A stretch of DNA of 64,000 nucleotides, taken from NCBI RefSeq assembly GCF_000686045.1, contig NZ_JMLV01000004.1, forward strand, positions 203,545-267,544, given 5' to 3'. Shown one piece after another: positions 1-9,859 of the stretch. A model generated the notes under the pieces. It saw only the letters and a list, made by a program, of their open reading frames with translations, searched no databases and was not told where the DNA came from. The stretch comes from Fodinicurvata fenggangensis DSM 21160. Its GTDB lineage: Bacteria > Pseudomonadota > Alphaproteobacteria > Kiloniellales > DSM-21159. How positions within the stretch are numbered: position 1 is the first letter of the stretch; each line of letters begins with the position of its first letter. A program made the position numbers and the translations under genes.

Positions 1-3000
1 ACCGGAATATCGACCGTGGTGCCCTCCACCGGGACGCTGACCCTCATGCTGTGCTGCAGGCTTTCGGTGCCGAGCGTGATCAGGGCCTCGCCGGCAAAGC
101 GCGGGGAAATCTTCAGCTGCGCCGTGTCGCCGGGTTCGTAGTTTTCGCGGTCGAGCGCGATCTCCATGCCGTCCGGAGTCTCGGTCGAGCTTGCCTCGAC
201 ATACCAGCCGGCCTCGAATTCCACGCTGGAAATGGGGCCGCCGGGCTCGGGGTCCTGCACCTCCAGACGGTAGCGGCCCCAATCGACCGGAACACTGATC
301 TGCGGCTCGGAGTCAGCTGCGGCGCTGACCGTGCCTTCGCGCACCAGACGGGTGGTGGTGATCGGCTCGTAGTTCCATGAACTGCCGTTTCGGTACCACT
401 GGTAATGCCGTTCAACCTTGAAGAGCGACCATTCCAGACCCGGCATGCCGATACGCTCACCGGATGGATCGGCGGCGATGACGCGGAAATTCGCCGTGCC
501 GCCTTCTTCCACCTGTCCGCCGGAGAACTCGGGCCTCACGCCGATAACAGGGGTTTCTGGCTCAACGCCGATGTCGAGCGAACGCTCGACGGCGCGGCCG
601 CCGGCTTCGCGCATCTGCAGATGCAGCTCGGCCGTCAGAAGGCGGGTGGTGGAGGGCACGCTGTCGATGGAAACGTCGAAGACGGCCTTGCCCTCCGCGT
701 CGGTCTCGGGCAGGCCGGCGAGAGGCGCACGCAGGGCCTCCACACCCTCTTCGTCCGCAAGACCGAAAACATAGCCGGGGAAGCGCATCCACTCCCGCGT
801 CGGCTTGACCGTCATTTCGCCTTCGAGGGAGAGGCCGGCCGCCGGCGCGCCGTAGAGATAACGGCCTTCCAGGGCGATCTCTGTCGAGCTGCCGACGGCA
901 AGGGTATCGTCGGCGCTCGTCAGGTCGAACTCCGTGCGGTCCGGCACGAAGTCCTCCACCAGAAACATCTTTTCGGCGATCGGGGACTGCCCGGGATCGG
1001 TATGCACGCGCAGGTTCCAGGTGCCGCGCATGGCGTTGTCCGGCAGTGCCAGATCGACGGTGTGGCCGCCGAGGGCGGTCCCCTGAGAGACAATGCGGCG
1101 GTCTTCCACCCCGTCCGGGCGCTCGAAGATGAAGGTGAGCGGCAGATCGTCGGCGGCTTCGACCGCGCCGTCGCGAGCCAGTGCTGCCGCATGCACGATC
1201 TCGCCGGCACGGTAGATGCCGCGTTCGGTCCAGGCATAGACGTCGAGCGGGCCGGGCGCCGGACGGCCGGTCACGCCCCGGTCCGACAGGTCGAAGCCGG
1301 CGCGCGTCATGTCGAGAAATACGAAATCCTCTTCACCTTCGGCCAGCAGCACGGCAGGTGCAAGACCGGCATCGCCGCGCGTAAGCCCCGGCGCGAAGCG
1401 GGCGTGGCCGTCAGCGTCCGTCGTCGCTTCCCCCAGCACCTCGTTGTTGCGGGCAAGCAGCGTGAGCTTGAGTCCCTCCGTCGGCTTGGCCGTGGCGAGA
1501 GAACGGGCGAAAACCGAAAGCCCGTCCGCGCCGGCAAAAGTCGACAGCCCGATGTCGGAGATCAAAAACCACTGGGTGGCCCTGTCTTCCCAAACCTTGC
1601 TGGTGGCGCCTTCGGGAAGGGCAGTCAGCATGTAGACGCCGGGCTCTCGCTCCGGCAGGGCTTCATCGATGGGAATGCTGGTGGTGACGTTTTCATTCAG
1701 TTCGGACTCGATGTCGACAGCGCCCTGCCAAACCGGCTCGCCCATGTCGCGGGCGACATCCTCGATCTCGTAGCTGTTGAGCTGCTGCAGGAACTTTGAC
1801 TCGGAAAGCAGCCGCGCCAGGGCGCGGTCGCCCACGCGATAGAGGGAAAGCTCTGCGCTGTCGGCATTGACCGAGACGAGAGGGATGCCCCGCCGGGCAG
1901 CCGACGGCAGCACGAAATTGTCGCCGGTAAAGCGCAGCGCCGGGGCGCGGTCGCGAATATAGATCTCGAGGGGCACGGGCTCGGCAAGCACCTCGCCGAT
2001 TGCCGAGGGCAGGCCCTGGCGGATGGTGATGCGGTACTGCTCGCCATGCTCCAGCCCGCTCACGCAAAGCTGCTTGTCGTCCTGGTCGATGGCCGGTGCG
2101 CGGGCCCGGTCAACCGTCACGTATTGCGCGTAGTCGACGTCGCTTCTCACCAGGGTCTCGGAGAACTGCACGCACACGCGTGGCGTGGCGCTGTCGGACT
2201 CCACGGAATGGTCAACGACGCGGAAGCCCTTGCGGCGCTTGAGACTGGCGTAGAGCGCCTGCACCTGGGGCGAGGACTGCAGGGCAAGGCTGGCCTCGTA
2301 GGCGCTGAGGGCGGGACGGAAGAGGCTGCGCTTTTCCAGTGCGGCGGCCAGGGCGGCGAGCGCATCGGCCCGGTCGCTGGCACTGCGCGACAGGCGATAG
2401 GCGGTCACGGCCGCACCGGTGGCGGCGCGCTGCAGGGTGTTGGCTCTTTCGTTGTCCGTGGACTCGAGCGCCATGGCCGCGCGGGCCAGGCCGCTCCAGA
2501 CTGTCGCATTCTCCGGCTCGACCGCTATCGCGGCGGTGTAGTCGCGCATGGCGCCTTGCGGATCGCCCCGGTCGAGCGCCCGGGCAGCGGCGCTGGTGAG
2601 CGCCACGAAGCCGTCCTTGCCCGCACTGGCCTTGCGCAGCAAGCTGTCGCGGTACTGCTCGGCTTCACGCAGCACGTGAGCGGGCACGAAACGCAGTGCG
2701 GGCGGGGCCCCGATGTCCGGTTCGGCGCCGGCCGTCACCACCTTGCCGGCAACCGCGCCCTCGAAGGGTTTCAAGCTGCCGAAATCAGATTTCAGGAAGC
2801 ACCAGCGGGGGCCTGTGTTGTAGGTGAAGGCTTGGCACTGCGGGTCGTTGAGACAGACTTGCTTGCATTCATCCAGCGAGACGTCCTGCTCCGTCCGCAG
2901 GTCGAAGCCGAAATAGTCGCTGTTCTCTGTCGTGACGATGCGGCTGGTGTCCTGCGCCGACGCAGTGGCGGCCAGGGCAACAAGTGCAATAAGGATAAAG

Positions 3001-3023
3001 GAAACCCTGCCCAACGTGCCCAT
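1..3023 (-). CDS. Bacterial alpha-2-macroglobulin with PAN and TPR domains (3' end outside window)
   Basis: The reading frame stays open from an ATG at 3023 to the left edge, giving the first 1007 residues. GGGAGGA lies just upstream of the start. A signal peptide (residues 1-24, ending ASA|Q) precedes a cysteine-bearing PAN/Apple-like module (about 30-95, including VSLDECKQVC and CQAFTYNTG). TPR-like helices follow (about 110-230), then beta-rich macroglobulin domains including the A2M-type segment DVYAWTERGIYRAGEIVH. Such proteins are thought to be periplasmic protease traps resembling E. coli YfhM, usually about 1600-1900 residues, so the thioester and complement-like domains would lie beyond the edge. 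The family call rests on the macroglobulin segments; the PAN assignment is from cysteine spacing. Confidence 0.85.
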   Translation of the reverse strand, partial: MGTLGRVSFILIALVALAATASAQDTSRIVTTENSDYFGFDLRTEQDVSLDECKQVCLNDPQCQAFTYNTGPRWCFLKSDFGSLKPFEGAVAGKVVTAGAEPDIGAPPALRFVPAHVLREAEQYRDSLLRKASAGKDGFVALTSAAARALDRGDPQGAMRDYTAAIAVEPENATVWSGLARAAMALESTDNERANTLQRAATGAAVTAYRLSRSASDRADALAALAAALEKRSLFRPALSAYEASLALQSSPQVQALYASLKRRKGFRVVDHSVESDSATPRVCVQFSETLVRSDVDYAQYVTVDRARAPAIDQDDKQLCVSGLEHGEQYRITIRQGLPSAIGEVLAEPVPLEIYIRDRAPALRFTGDNFVLPSAARRGIPLVSVNADSAELSLYRVGDRALARLLSESKFLQQLNSYEIEDVARDMGEPVWQGAVDIESELNENVTTSIPIDEALPEREPGVYMLTALPEGATSKVWEDRATQWFLISDIGLSTFAGADGLSVFARSLATAKPTEGLKLTLLARNNEVLGEATTDADGHARFAPGLTRGDAGLAPAVLLAEGEEDFVFLDMTRAGFDLSDRGVTGRPAPGPLDVYAWTERGIYRAGEIVHAAALARDGAVEAADDLPLTFIFERPDGVEDRRIVSQGTALGGHTVDLALPDNAMRGTWNLRVHTDPGQSPIAEKMFLVEDFVPDRTEFDLTSADDTLAVGSSTEIALEGRYLYGAPAAGLSLEGEMTVKPTREWMRFPGYVFGLADEEGVEALRAPLAGLPETDAEGKAVFDVSIDSVPSTTRLLTAELHLQMREAGGRAVERSLDIGVEPETPVIGVRPEFSGGQVEEGGTANFRVIAADPSGERIGMPGLEWSLFKVERHYQWYRNGSSWNYEPITTTRLVREGTVSAAADSEPQISVPVDWGRYRLEVQDPEPGGPISSVEFEAGWYVEASSTETPDGMEIALDRENYEPGDTAQLKISPRFAGEALITLGTESLQHSMRVSVPVEGTTVDIP

Positions 3024-3062
3024 CGCATTCCTCCCAGCGCCACTGGCGTCCCTGCCTGTGGC

Positions 3063-3091
3063 ATTCACCCAATTTCATGAAGCCCTGTCAA
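3063..3091 (-). promoter_or_regulatory. Possible promoter of the alpha-2-macroglobulin gene
   Basis: On the minus strand a perfect -35 box TTGACA (3086-3091) is followed after 17 bp by GTGAAT (3063-3068), about 40 bp upstream of the start at 3023. The -10 box is weak. The rest of the 266-bp gap between 3023 and 3290 shows nothing else recognisable. Confidence 0.35.
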
Positions 3092-3289
3092 CTGTACCCT
3101 CGCTGCGATGCCTGACAGTAATAGGCAGTGTATCCGCCGTGGGCGGTACGGAGTCTGTCCGGTTTTGGTCGATGGCCTGCAGCGGAATGGGGATGGCTTT
3201 GACTCGGACGGAGGCGCCGTCTCTCCGAAAGGTGCGTCCAAGGTCTTCCTGCAAGCCGATCTGTACCAGCGCGCAGGACTTCCGAAGAT

Positions 3290-4342
3290 CTAATATTCTG
3301 TCTTGTCGTCGCGACTCCCCGGCTGAAGCCCCTCGGGCAGGTTATAGTGCCCTTCGATAAAGGAGAGATCGAGAAAGCTCGAGGGATCAGTGTCGGGGTC
3401 CAGCAATCCGGCTGAACGGTACCATTCCACCTGCTGGTAGATGGAGCCTACGTCCAGGCGTCCTTCCGGGTCGACGTAACTGGCACCGGCGCGCAGGGCC
3501 TGGGGGGAAGCGTCGATGTAATGCTGGAGCAACTCTGCCAACCTTTCCGAGTTTTCACTGGCGGGCCTATCCTGCCCCCTGCGGTGATGAAAGGCTTCGG
3601 CGTAATCCCTGGCCGCCCGAAGGTAGGCTTTCAGGAAGCGGCGCACGGTTTCGGGCTCTTCCTCTGCCAGGTGACGTGATGTGAAAATGCCCCCAAGTTG
3701 ATAGGGTGTCTCTTCGCTGACCCAACCGATGATACGGCCCGCTTCCTCAGCCTCGAGACGCCTGGCATGCGGCGCCGGCAGGATGGTCGCATCGGCGTCA
3801 TTGCTGCGAATGGCCTCGATCATCTGGGTGACCCGTTCGCGGGGGATCAGCTCGATCTCAGAAATATCGAAGCCCTTTTCCTGGGCCAGGAGGCCAGCCA
3901 TCAGATGAAAGCTGGAGCCGATCTGTGTAATGGCCAGACTATGCCCGGGCAGGTCTTCGGGGTGGCGCAGGCCCTTCTTCCAGGCGCTCTTGGACGCGAC
4001 ATAGGCAAGGAACCTGTAACCGGGCTCCTCCCGGCTCTGGGCCGCAATTACCCGCAGGGTATCCTTGGCCGCCAGGTTATAGAAACCGGCGGTGAAGGCG
4101 GTCGCGCCGACATCGGCCTGCCGATTGGCCACGGAGATGGCAATGGGCTGGGCGGCATCGAAGAACTGGAAGGTGACCTCCAGGTTCTCGTCCGCGTAAT
4201 AGCCGAGTTCCTTGGCGAGGAAGAGCGGGGCGCTGGAGGGAAATGCGATGGCCGCGATGCTCAGTTCGTCGGTCTGGGCCTGAGGTTGCAGGGGGACAAG
4301 ACACAGACAGAGCCACAGCATCAGGGCGCAGGGCCATTTCAT
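3290..4342 (-). CDS. NMT1/SsuA-type ABC substrate-binding protein
   Basis: This 350-residue protein has a signal peptide (hydrophobic 4-20, ending PQAQ) and the periplasmic-binding fold of the NMT1/THI5/SsuA family: IAFPSSAPLFLAKELGYYADENLEV near the N terminus, the ADVGATAF segment, and DLPGHSLAITQIGSSFHLMAG. Family members bind thiamine precursors, sulfonates, nitrate or aromatic acids for ABC import; the ligand cannot be named here. Its ATG overlaps the stop of the upstream yihY-like gene by 4 bp (ATGA), so the two are translationally coupled. No ABC permease or ATPase lies nearby, which is unusual. Confidence 0.85.
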   Translation of the reverse strand: MKWPCALMLWLCLCLVPLQPQAQTDELSIAAIAFPSSAPLFLAKELGYYADENLEVTFQFFDAAQPIAISVANRQADVGATAFTAGFYNLAAKDTLRVIAAQSREEPGYRFLAYVASKSAWKKGLRHPEDLPGHSLAITQIGSSFHLMAGLLAQEKGFDISEIELIPRERVTQMIEAIRSNDADATILPAPHARRLEAEEAGRIIGWVSEETPYQLGGIFTSRHLAEEEPETVRRFLKAYLRAARDYAEAFHHRRGQDRPASENSERLAELLQHYIDASPQALRAGASYVDPEGRLDVGSIYQQVEWYRSAGLLDPDTDPSSFLDLSFIEGHYNLPEGLQPGSRDDKTEY

Positions 4343-5754
4343 TCGGAGGAACTCCCGATATCTTCAGTTCGCTTGCCGGATCCCGGGTTGGGTGGCGTTG
4401 CGGACCGTTTTTCCTGTAAGCCGGATTCTTCTTTCTTTTCAGGATCATGCCCGCTCGATAGAAGGCTGTCCAGAGTTTGCGACAAGGGGCCGGCAAGTTC
4501 TGTCTGCAGCCCGGCAAGTGCATCCTGTACCAGGGCCGGCCAGTCCTCACGATTGCGCGGGGTCAGGTCCAGGTGATCGGCCAGCTCGCCCAGCGTCACG
4601 GTTGAAAGGTCGCGCCCCAGGGCCTGGGTCCCGTCCGAGGTGGCCACCACCAGGCCGGCGTCGCGCAGGCGTTCGACAACCTCTCCAGCTTCCGTCGGTG
4701 TGGCCGGCAAGCCGGCCGCCAGCATCCTCTGTTTCAGTGGTCGGCCACGTCGATGGGCGTTGCGCAGGCGCTCCAGCAGGGCCAGGGCAAGCACCACGCG
4801 ATTGATGGGGGCTTCCTCGAGATGCCCGTGCCGGATAACCGCGCGCCACTCCGGAAGGGCGGCGGCCAATTGGGCTCCCAGCAGGATGACCACCCAGGCC
4901 AGGAACATCCAGATGAGAAAAATGGGCAATACCGAGAGTGCACCATAGACGGCCTGGTAGGAGGGCACCTGGCCCACATAGAGGCCAAGACCGTATTTCA
5001 GGATCTCCAGCAGTATGGCCGCCAGCAGTCCGCCGGCAAAGCCCGCCGTCGGGCTGACCGGCCGGTTCGGTACCAGGATGTAGAAACTGGCGCAGCCAAG
5101 CATGGCCAGCAGGATGGCGAAAACGCGCGAAAGCACCATCGAGGTCGCTTCCAGCGCACCGGAGCTGTGTACCGTGGCAAAGGCATAGCTGGTGATCGAC
5201 AGCGAGGCGCCCAGCAGGATGGGCCCCAGCGTCAAGAGCGCCCAATAAACGAGAAAGCGAAGAACCAGGGGACGTTCCTGACGGACCCGCCAGATGGTGT
5301 TGATCGCACTGTTGATGTTGGAGAGCAGCAGCAGGGCCGTAACCCCCAAACCGATGACCCCGGGGGCTGTCAACTTTGACGCATTCCTGAGAAAGGAATC
5401 GAGATGCTCGTTGGCGCGTGCGGCCTGGTCCGGGGGAATGGCCTGGAACAGCATTTCGCGCAGGCTGTCACGGGCTTCGTCAAAGGCCGGGAAGGCTGCC
5501 AGCAACCCCAGGGCTATCGCCAGCAGCGGAACAAGCGCCAGCAGGGAAGAGTAGCTGAGACCGGCGGCCATCTGCAGGCAGCGATCCTGCCCGAAGCGGA
5601 GAAAGAGATAGCGGACGAAGAAATAGATCTGGCGCAAGGAGATCAGCCTGATCCGCGTCCAGAGGTGCATCAGGCGCGAGGGCCGATGCGGCCTGTCCGT
5701 CACGCTGTCCTGTGGGCTTTTGCGCGTGGTTTCCAAATCGTCGTTTCCCGTCAT
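4339..5754 (-). CDS. YihY/BrkB family inner-membrane protein
   Basis: This 471-residue protein matches the YihY/virulence factor BrkB family. The motif MAAGLSYSSLLALVPLLAIA sits in the first membrane segment, with about six transmembrane helices to residue 290. The family is widespread and its function is uncertain; older annotation as ribonuclease BN is wrong. The protein is longer than the roughly 290-residue E. coli YihY because of a soluble C-terminal part (about 300-471) that looks like a winged-helix region followed by a charged tail. The start at 5754 is upstream of a polar N terminus. The gene is followed by the binding-protein gene with a 4-bp overlap. Confidence 0.9.
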   Translation of the reverse strand: MTGNDDLETTRKSPQDSVTDRPHRPSRLMHLWTRIRLISLRQIYFFVRYLFLRFGQDRCLQMAAGLSYSSLLALVPLLAIALGLLAAFPAFDEARDSLREMLFQAIPPDQAARANEHLDSFLRNASKLTAPGVIGLGVTALLLLSNINSAINTIWRVRQERPLVLRFLVYWALLTLGPILLGASLSITSYAFATVHSSGALEATSMVLSRVFAILLAMLGCASFYILVPNRPVSPTAGFAGGLLAAILLEILKYGLGLYVGQVPSYQAVYGALSVLPIFLIWMFLAWVVILLGAQLAAALPEWRAVIRHGHLEEAPINRVVLALALLERLRNAHRRGRPLKQRMLAAGLPATPTEAGEVVERLRDAGLVVATSDGTQALGRDLSTVTLGELADHLDLTPRNREDWPALVQDALAGLQTELAGPLSQTLDSLLSSGHDPEKKEESGLQEKRSATPPNPGSGKRTEDIGSSSE

Positions 5755-5854
5755 GGATCAAGAGACTAGCACGAATATCTCATGCGACCATCCGGCATGG
5801 CGTGCGCAATGGTAAAGGCCGTGTGCAAACTGCGTCTCGCGACTGTGGACGCCT

Positions 5855-5882
5855 TTGACGTGCCGGACCATTGGTGTAGGAT
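5855..5882 (+). promoter_or_regulatory. Sigma-70 type promoter of the fabI-aroC operon
   Basis: TTGACG (5855-5860) and TAGGAT (5877-5882) are 16 bp apart, 75 bp upstream of the fabI start. This is the best-matching promoter in the gap between the divergent yihY-like and fabI genes. Confidence 0.55.
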
Positions 5883-5957
5883 GCGCGCTAGAATCCCGAG
5901 ATTACAGTCGCGGCCGCCAATCACGCCGGGGTCGTCGACGGCAGAGCGAGATCAAGC

Positions 5958-6797
5958 ATGAACAACACGACGACGCTGATGTCCGGCAAACGCGGCCTGA
6001 TCATGGGTGTGGCCAATGATCGCTCGATTGCCTGGGGGATTGCCCAGGCACTGGCGGCCCAGGGTGCGGAACTGGCCTTCACCTATCAGGGAGACGCGCT
6101 GGAGAAGCGCGTGCGCCCCCTGGCCGAATCCCTGGGCAGTTCGCTGGTGATGTCCTGTGATGTCAGCGACGATGCTTCCATCGACGCCACCTTCGAGGAG
6201 CTGGGCGAGAGCTGGGACAGCCTGGACTTTGTCGTCCATGCCATCGCCTGGGCCAATCGCGACGAGTTGAAGGGGCTGTATCTCAACACCACGCGTGACA
6301 ACTTTGTGCGCTGCATGGATATCTCCTGCTATTCCTTCACGGCCGTGGCGCAGCGGGCCGTGCCCATGATGCGCGAGGGCGGCAGCCTTCTGACCCTCAG
6401 CTACTATGGCGCCGAGCGTGTCATGCCGCACTACAACGTCATGGGTGTCGCCAAGGCGGGACTGGAAGCCTCGGTGCGCTACATGTCCGCGGACCTGGGT
6501 GGGGACAACATTCGCGTGAATGCGATCTCGGCCGGTCCGATCCGCACGCTGGCCGCCTCGGGGATCGGGGATTTCCGCTATATCCTGAAGTGGAACGAGT
6601 ACAACTCGCCCCTGCGTCGGAACGTGACCCTGGACCAGGTCGGCAGTTCCGCACTCTACCTGCTTTCCGACCTGGCCTCGGGTGTGACCGGGGAGGTGCA
6701 TCACGTGGATTCCGGCTATCATACCGTCGGCATGATGGCCGTCGATGCGGCACCGCAGCTGCGTGAGCTGCTTGAAGGCTTCAAGAACGAGCCATGA
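5958..6797 (+). CDS. fabI: Enoyl-[acyl-carrier-protein] reductase [NADH] FabI
   Basis: FabI performs the last reduction of each fatty-acid elongation cycle, converting trans-2-enoyl-ACP to acyl-ACP with NADH. The 279-residue SDR protein has the FabI-type cofactor motif [13 protein letters not shown] (17-29) and the catalytic set LSYYGAER...HYNVMGVAK with Tyr149, Tyr159 and Lys166, equivalent to Tyr146/156 and Lys163 of the E. coli enzyme. The FabI-typical [11 protein letters not shown] loop is also present. aroC follows 34 bp downstream, so the two are probably co-transcribed. The enzyme is the usual target of triclosan and diazaborines. Confidence 0.97.
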   Translation: MNNTTTLMSGKRGLIMGVANDRSIAWGIAQALAAQGAELAFTYQGDALEKRVRPLAESLGSSLVMSCDVSDDASIDATFEELGESWDSLDFVVHAIAWANRDELKGLYLNTTRDNFVRCMDISCYSFTAVAQRAVPMMREGGSLLTLSYYGAERVMPHYNVMGVAKAGLEASVRYMSADLGGDNIRVNAISAGPIRTLAASGIGDFRYILKWNEYNSPLRRNVTLDQVGSSALYLLSDLASGVTGEVHHVDSGYHTVGMMAVDAAPQLRELLEGFKNEP

Positions 6798-6831
6798 TGA
6801 CTCCGCGCCGCGCGCCGGGAAGGTAGATGCC

Positions 6832-7917
6832 ATGCCAGGGAACAGCTTTGGCCAAGCCTTTCGTTTCACGACCTGGGGGGAAAGCCACGGACCGGCCATC
6901 GGCTGCGTGATCGATGGCGTGCCGCCGCGCATCCCTCTTTCGGAAGCGGATATACAGCCATTCCTGGACCGGCGCCGTCCCGGACAGTCCCGCTACACCA
7001 CCCAGCGCCAGGAGAGTGACGAAGTCCGGATCGTCTCCGGTGTCTTCGAGGGCGAGACCACGGGCACGCCGCTTGCGCTGGTGATCGAGAACCAGGACCA
7101 GCGTTCCAAGGACTACGGCGATATCAAGGACAAGTTCCGTCCGGGGCATGCCGACTATACCTATTGGCAGAAGTACGGCATTCGCGACTACCGCGGCGGC
7201 GGACGCTCCAGCGCGCGCGAGACGGCCATGCGGGTGGCCGCCGGTGCCGTGGCCAGGCGCGTCCTGGCCCATCTTCTGGGCGAGGAGCAAGTCGCCATTC
7301 GCGGCGCCCTGGTGCAGATGGGCGCGGACAGCGTCGACCGCCTGCGCTGGGACTGGGCCGAGGTGGATCGCAATGCCTTCTTCGGACCCGACGCTGCCAT
7401 GGCCGAGATCTGGGCGGCGCGCCTGGACGAAGCGCGCAAGAACGGATCGTCCCTGGGGGCTGTGGTCGAGGTGGTGGCCCAGGGCCTGCCGGCCGGCCTG
7501 GGCGAGCCGGTCTATGACAAGCTGGATGCCGACCTGGCCAAGGCCATGATGTCGATCAACGCCGTCAAGGGCGTGGAGATCGGCGAAGGCTTCGCGGCCG
7601 CGGCCCTGAACGGCGAAGAGAATGCCGACGAACTGCGCATGGAGGATGACGAGGTCGCCTTCCTCTCCAACAAGGCGGGCGGTGTCCTGGGAGGACTTTC
7701 CACCGGCCAGGACCTGGTCGTGCGCTTTGCCGTGAAACCCACCTCCTCGATCCTTTCGCCACGGCGCACCGTGGATCGCTTCGGGCAGGAAACCGAGATC
7801 GTTACAAAGGGCCGGCACGATCCCTGTGTGGGCATCCGGGCCGTGCCGGTGGGCGAGGCCATGATGGCGCTGGTCCTGGCCGATCACCTTCTGCGCCATC
7901 GAGGCCAGATTGGCTGA
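6832..7917 (+). CDS. aroC: Chorismate synthase
   Basis: AroC makes chorismate from 5-enolpyruvylshikimate-3-phosphate with reduced FMN, the last common step of aromatic amino acid synthesis. The 361-residue protein carries the family signatures [38 protein letters not shown] and the C-terminal [18 protein letters not shown]. The start at 6832 (MPGNSFG) is chosen because GGAAGG lies just upstream and homologs begin there; an upstream in-frame ATG would extend into fabI. Its stop overlaps the TTG start of the next gene by 8 bp, indicating coupling. Confidence 0.97.
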   Translation: MPGNSFGQAFRFTTWGESHGPAIGCVIDGVPPRIPLSEADIQPFLDRRRPGQSRYTTQRQESDEVRIVSGVFEGETTGTPLALVIENQDQRSKDYGDIKDKFRPGHADYTYWQKYGIRDYRGGGRSSARETAMRVAAGAVARRVLAHLLGEEQVAIRGALVQMGADSVDRLRWDWAEVDRNAFFGPDAAMAEIWAARLDEARKNGSSLGAVVEVVAQGLPAGLGEPVYDKLDADLAKAMMSINAVKGVEIGEGFAAAALNGEENADELRMEDDEVAFLSNKAGGVLGGLSTGQDLVVRFAVKPTSSILSPRRTVDRFGQETEIVTKGRHDPCVGIRAVPVGEAMMALVLADHLLRHRGQIG

Positions 7918-8428
7918 TCACGTCATCCGGGCGGCCGAGGCCGAGGATGCCGGACGCCTGGCGCGTCTGCTCCAGGAAACCTATGCTTTCTATGGAGAGA
8001 AACCGCCGGTTCCCGAGGATATCCTGATCCAGCGACTGCAGCGCTACCTGGGGGCCAATCCCGGTTTCGAGGCGCTGCTTGCCGAGCAGGATGGACGGGA
8101 GCTGGGATACGCCATCTATGCACCGGTCTTCTGGACCAGCGATTGCCAGCTTTCACTGTTCCTGAAGGAACTCTATCTGATCGAGGACGCGCGTCGTCGC
8201 GGCGTCGGGCGCGACCTGATGGTGGAACTGGCCTCCATCGCGCTGGAGCGCGGCTGGACTCGCATGATCTGGACCGTCGACCGGCACAACCACAAGGCCC
8301 GGCGCTTCTATGACTCCCTGCAGGGAACCCAGGCGATCGACAAGGTGGTCTATCTTCAGAGCGAGAGCGTGATGAGGCGCCTGGCCACCTCCGGCGGCTC
8401 GCGATTCTCCTACAGTTTCCGGATCTGA
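7910..8428 (+). CDS. GNAT family N-acetyltransferase
   Basis: This 172-residue GNAT protein has the acetyl-CoA binding motif A region [20 protein letters not shown] (about 85-105) and the motif B region [13 protein letters not shown]. Members transfer acetyl groups to small amines or protein N termini; the substrate is not predictable. Translation starts at a TTG that overlaps the aroC stop, with no other start compatible with the conserved N terminus, so expression should depend on aroC translation. It converges with the response regulator gene 10 bp downstream. Confidence 0.88.
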   Translation: MADHVIRAAEAEDAGRLARLLQETYAFYGEKPPVPEDILIQRLQRYLGANPGFEALLAEQDGRELGYAIYAPVFWTSDCQLSLFLKELYLIEDARRRGVGRDLMVELASIALERGWTRMIWTVDRHNHKARRFYDSLQGTQAIDKVVYLQSESVMRRLATSGGSRFSYSFRI

Positions 8429-8438
8429 AGCCTGGCTG

Positions 8439-8807
8439 TCATTCCGACAGCATCGCCTGGACCTTCTCCAGAAAGGCCGAGGGCCGGAAGGGCTTTTCCA
8501 GGATATCATCGGCGCCCATCGCCTGGGCTGCGGGCAGGAAGTTCTGGCTGATCGCCCGGCCGCCGCCCGAAATGGCGAGAATCTTAAGGCTCGGGTTTGC
8601 GGCACGTACGTTGCGGACAACCTCGATCCCGTCGGCGTTGGGCATCATGAGATCCGTTACGACCAGGTCGAGATTTTGCAGGAGCTCGGTATCTTCGCTG
8701 CGGCGTCCGTCTGCGGAGGTGGTTACGCTGTGCCCATCCTTTTCCAGTACCTCGGCCATCAGGCGCAGGAGCGCTTCCTCGTCATCCAGAAGCAGAATAC
8801 GTGCCAT
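8439..8807 (-). CDS. Single-domain CheY-like response regulator
   Basis: This 122-residue protein is only a receiver domain: the acidic pocket LLLDDEE (5-11), phosphoacceptor Asp52 in VVTDLMMPNADG, and Lys in the DILEKPFRPS motif. It has no output domain, so it acts through protein contacts or as a phosphate relay. The start at 8807 (MARILLLDDE) is chosen because it places the domain at the N terminus and has GGAAGA upstream; an upstream start would add 17 unconserved residues. No cognate kinase is adjacent; orphan kinases lie at 29.5 and 35.4 kb. Confidence 0.9.
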   Translation of the reverse strand: MARILLLDDEEALLRLMAEVLEKDGHSVTTSADGRRSEDTELLQNLDLVVTDLMMPNADGIEVVRNVRAANPSLKILAISGGGRAISQNFLPAAQAMGADDILEKPFRPSAFLEKVQAMLSE

Positions 8808-8992
8808 GAAGTTGCGTCTTCCTCTTTTTTGATCCGGCGCAGAGCTACAGCCCGCCACAAGGACAAAACAAGGGTAAAGGAAAGGTTAAGGCGCCAGTTT
8901 CCGAAGACTGTGTCCTGTCAGCCACTACAATCCACGTGCTGTGCGTGCCGTGCCAAACCATATCTCGATTTGCGGGAACCGGGGCCCTGAAT

Positions 8993-9859
8993 CTAGAGTC
9001 CGTAGCGGGCCCAGAGCGCGCGTGTCTCGGCGGCGTCCAGCAGGCCATGGGCGAGATCGGCCGTACCCGGAAGGCCACCGGCCTGTGCCTTGAGGCGGCG
9101 GCGCAGCCAGGAGTCCTGCTGCTGGAAGCCGCGCAGGCGCACCTTGTCCCCGAAGCGCTTGCGCAGTTCGCTGCGTGCTTCGGCGATGCCGTCCACCAGG
9201 CCCAGTTCCACGGCACGGCGCCCGGTCCAGAAGGCGCCGGTGAAGAGCTCGTCCTCGGATGCCTTGAGACGGCCGACGCGCTGGCGGCGGACCTCGCTCT
9301 TGAAGCTTTCATGCAGCTCGTTGAGGATGCCCTTCAGGTGCTCCATGTCCTCGCTTTTCCGGGGCTCGAAGGGGTCCAGCATGTTCTTGTTGCTGCCGGC
9401 CGTCTGGACGCGCCGCTCCACACCGATCTTCTGGATCAGCTCCGTAAAGCCGAAGCCCTGGGAGGCCACGCCGATGGAGCCGACGATGGAACTTTCGTTG
9501 ACATAGATCTGATCGGCCGCACAGGCCAGCCAGTATCCACCCGAGGCGGCTGCGTCCTCCACGAAGGCCAGGACGGGCACCTTCTTTTCCTGCGACAGGT
9601 CGCGGATGCGCTGGGCGATCAGGGCCGACTGAACGGGTGAGCCGCCGGGGGAGTTGATGATCAGCGCCACGGCCTGGAGCCTCTTGAGAGAAAAGGTCTT
9701 CTCCAGTGTCGGAGCCAGGCTTTCCAGGGTCATGCCGCTGCGCATGGGGCCCACGGCGCCGATCACGCCGCGCAGGCGTATCACCCCGACCAGCGGCGGG
9801 GGATTCTGTACAGCCTTGATGGGGATGTACTTGCGCAGGTCTTTCGGCAGGAAGTTCAT
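8993..9859 (-). CDS. Signal peptide peptidase A / S49 family serine protease
   Basis: This is a 288-residue peptidase of the S49 (SppA/SohB) family. The strand motif VALIINSPGGSPVQSA is followed by the nucleophile Ser106 in DAAASGGYW and the general base Lys158 in AGSNKNMLDPF, the Ser-Lys dyad expected for single-unit S49 enzymes. No transmembrane anchor is visible at the N terminus, so it is a short soluble form, unlike the long tandem SppA of E. coli. Family members degrade cleaved signal peptides and membrane-associated fragments. Its ATG immediately follows the stop of the deacetylase-like gene, suggesting a shared transcript. Confidence 0.93.
   Translation of the reverse strand: MNFLPKDLRKYIPIKAVQNPPPLVGVIRLRGVIGAVGPMRSGMTLESLAPTLEKTFSLKRLQAVALIINSPGGSPVQSALIAQRIRDLSQEKKVPVLAFVEDAAASGGYWLACAADQIYVNESSIVGSIGVASQGFGFTELIQKIGVERRVQTAGSNKNMLDPFEPRKSEDMEHLKGILNELHESFKSEVRRQRVGRLKASEDELFTGAFWTGRRAVELGLVDGIAEARSELRKRFGDKVRLRGFQQQDSWLRRRLKAQAGGLPGTADLAHGLLDAAETRALWARYGL

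Noticed and set aside
405..1799. A 464-residue plus-strand open frame
   Set aside because: It is antisense to the alpha-2-macroglobulin gene, with arginine/histidine-rich composition and no domain. It is a high-GC shadow frame.
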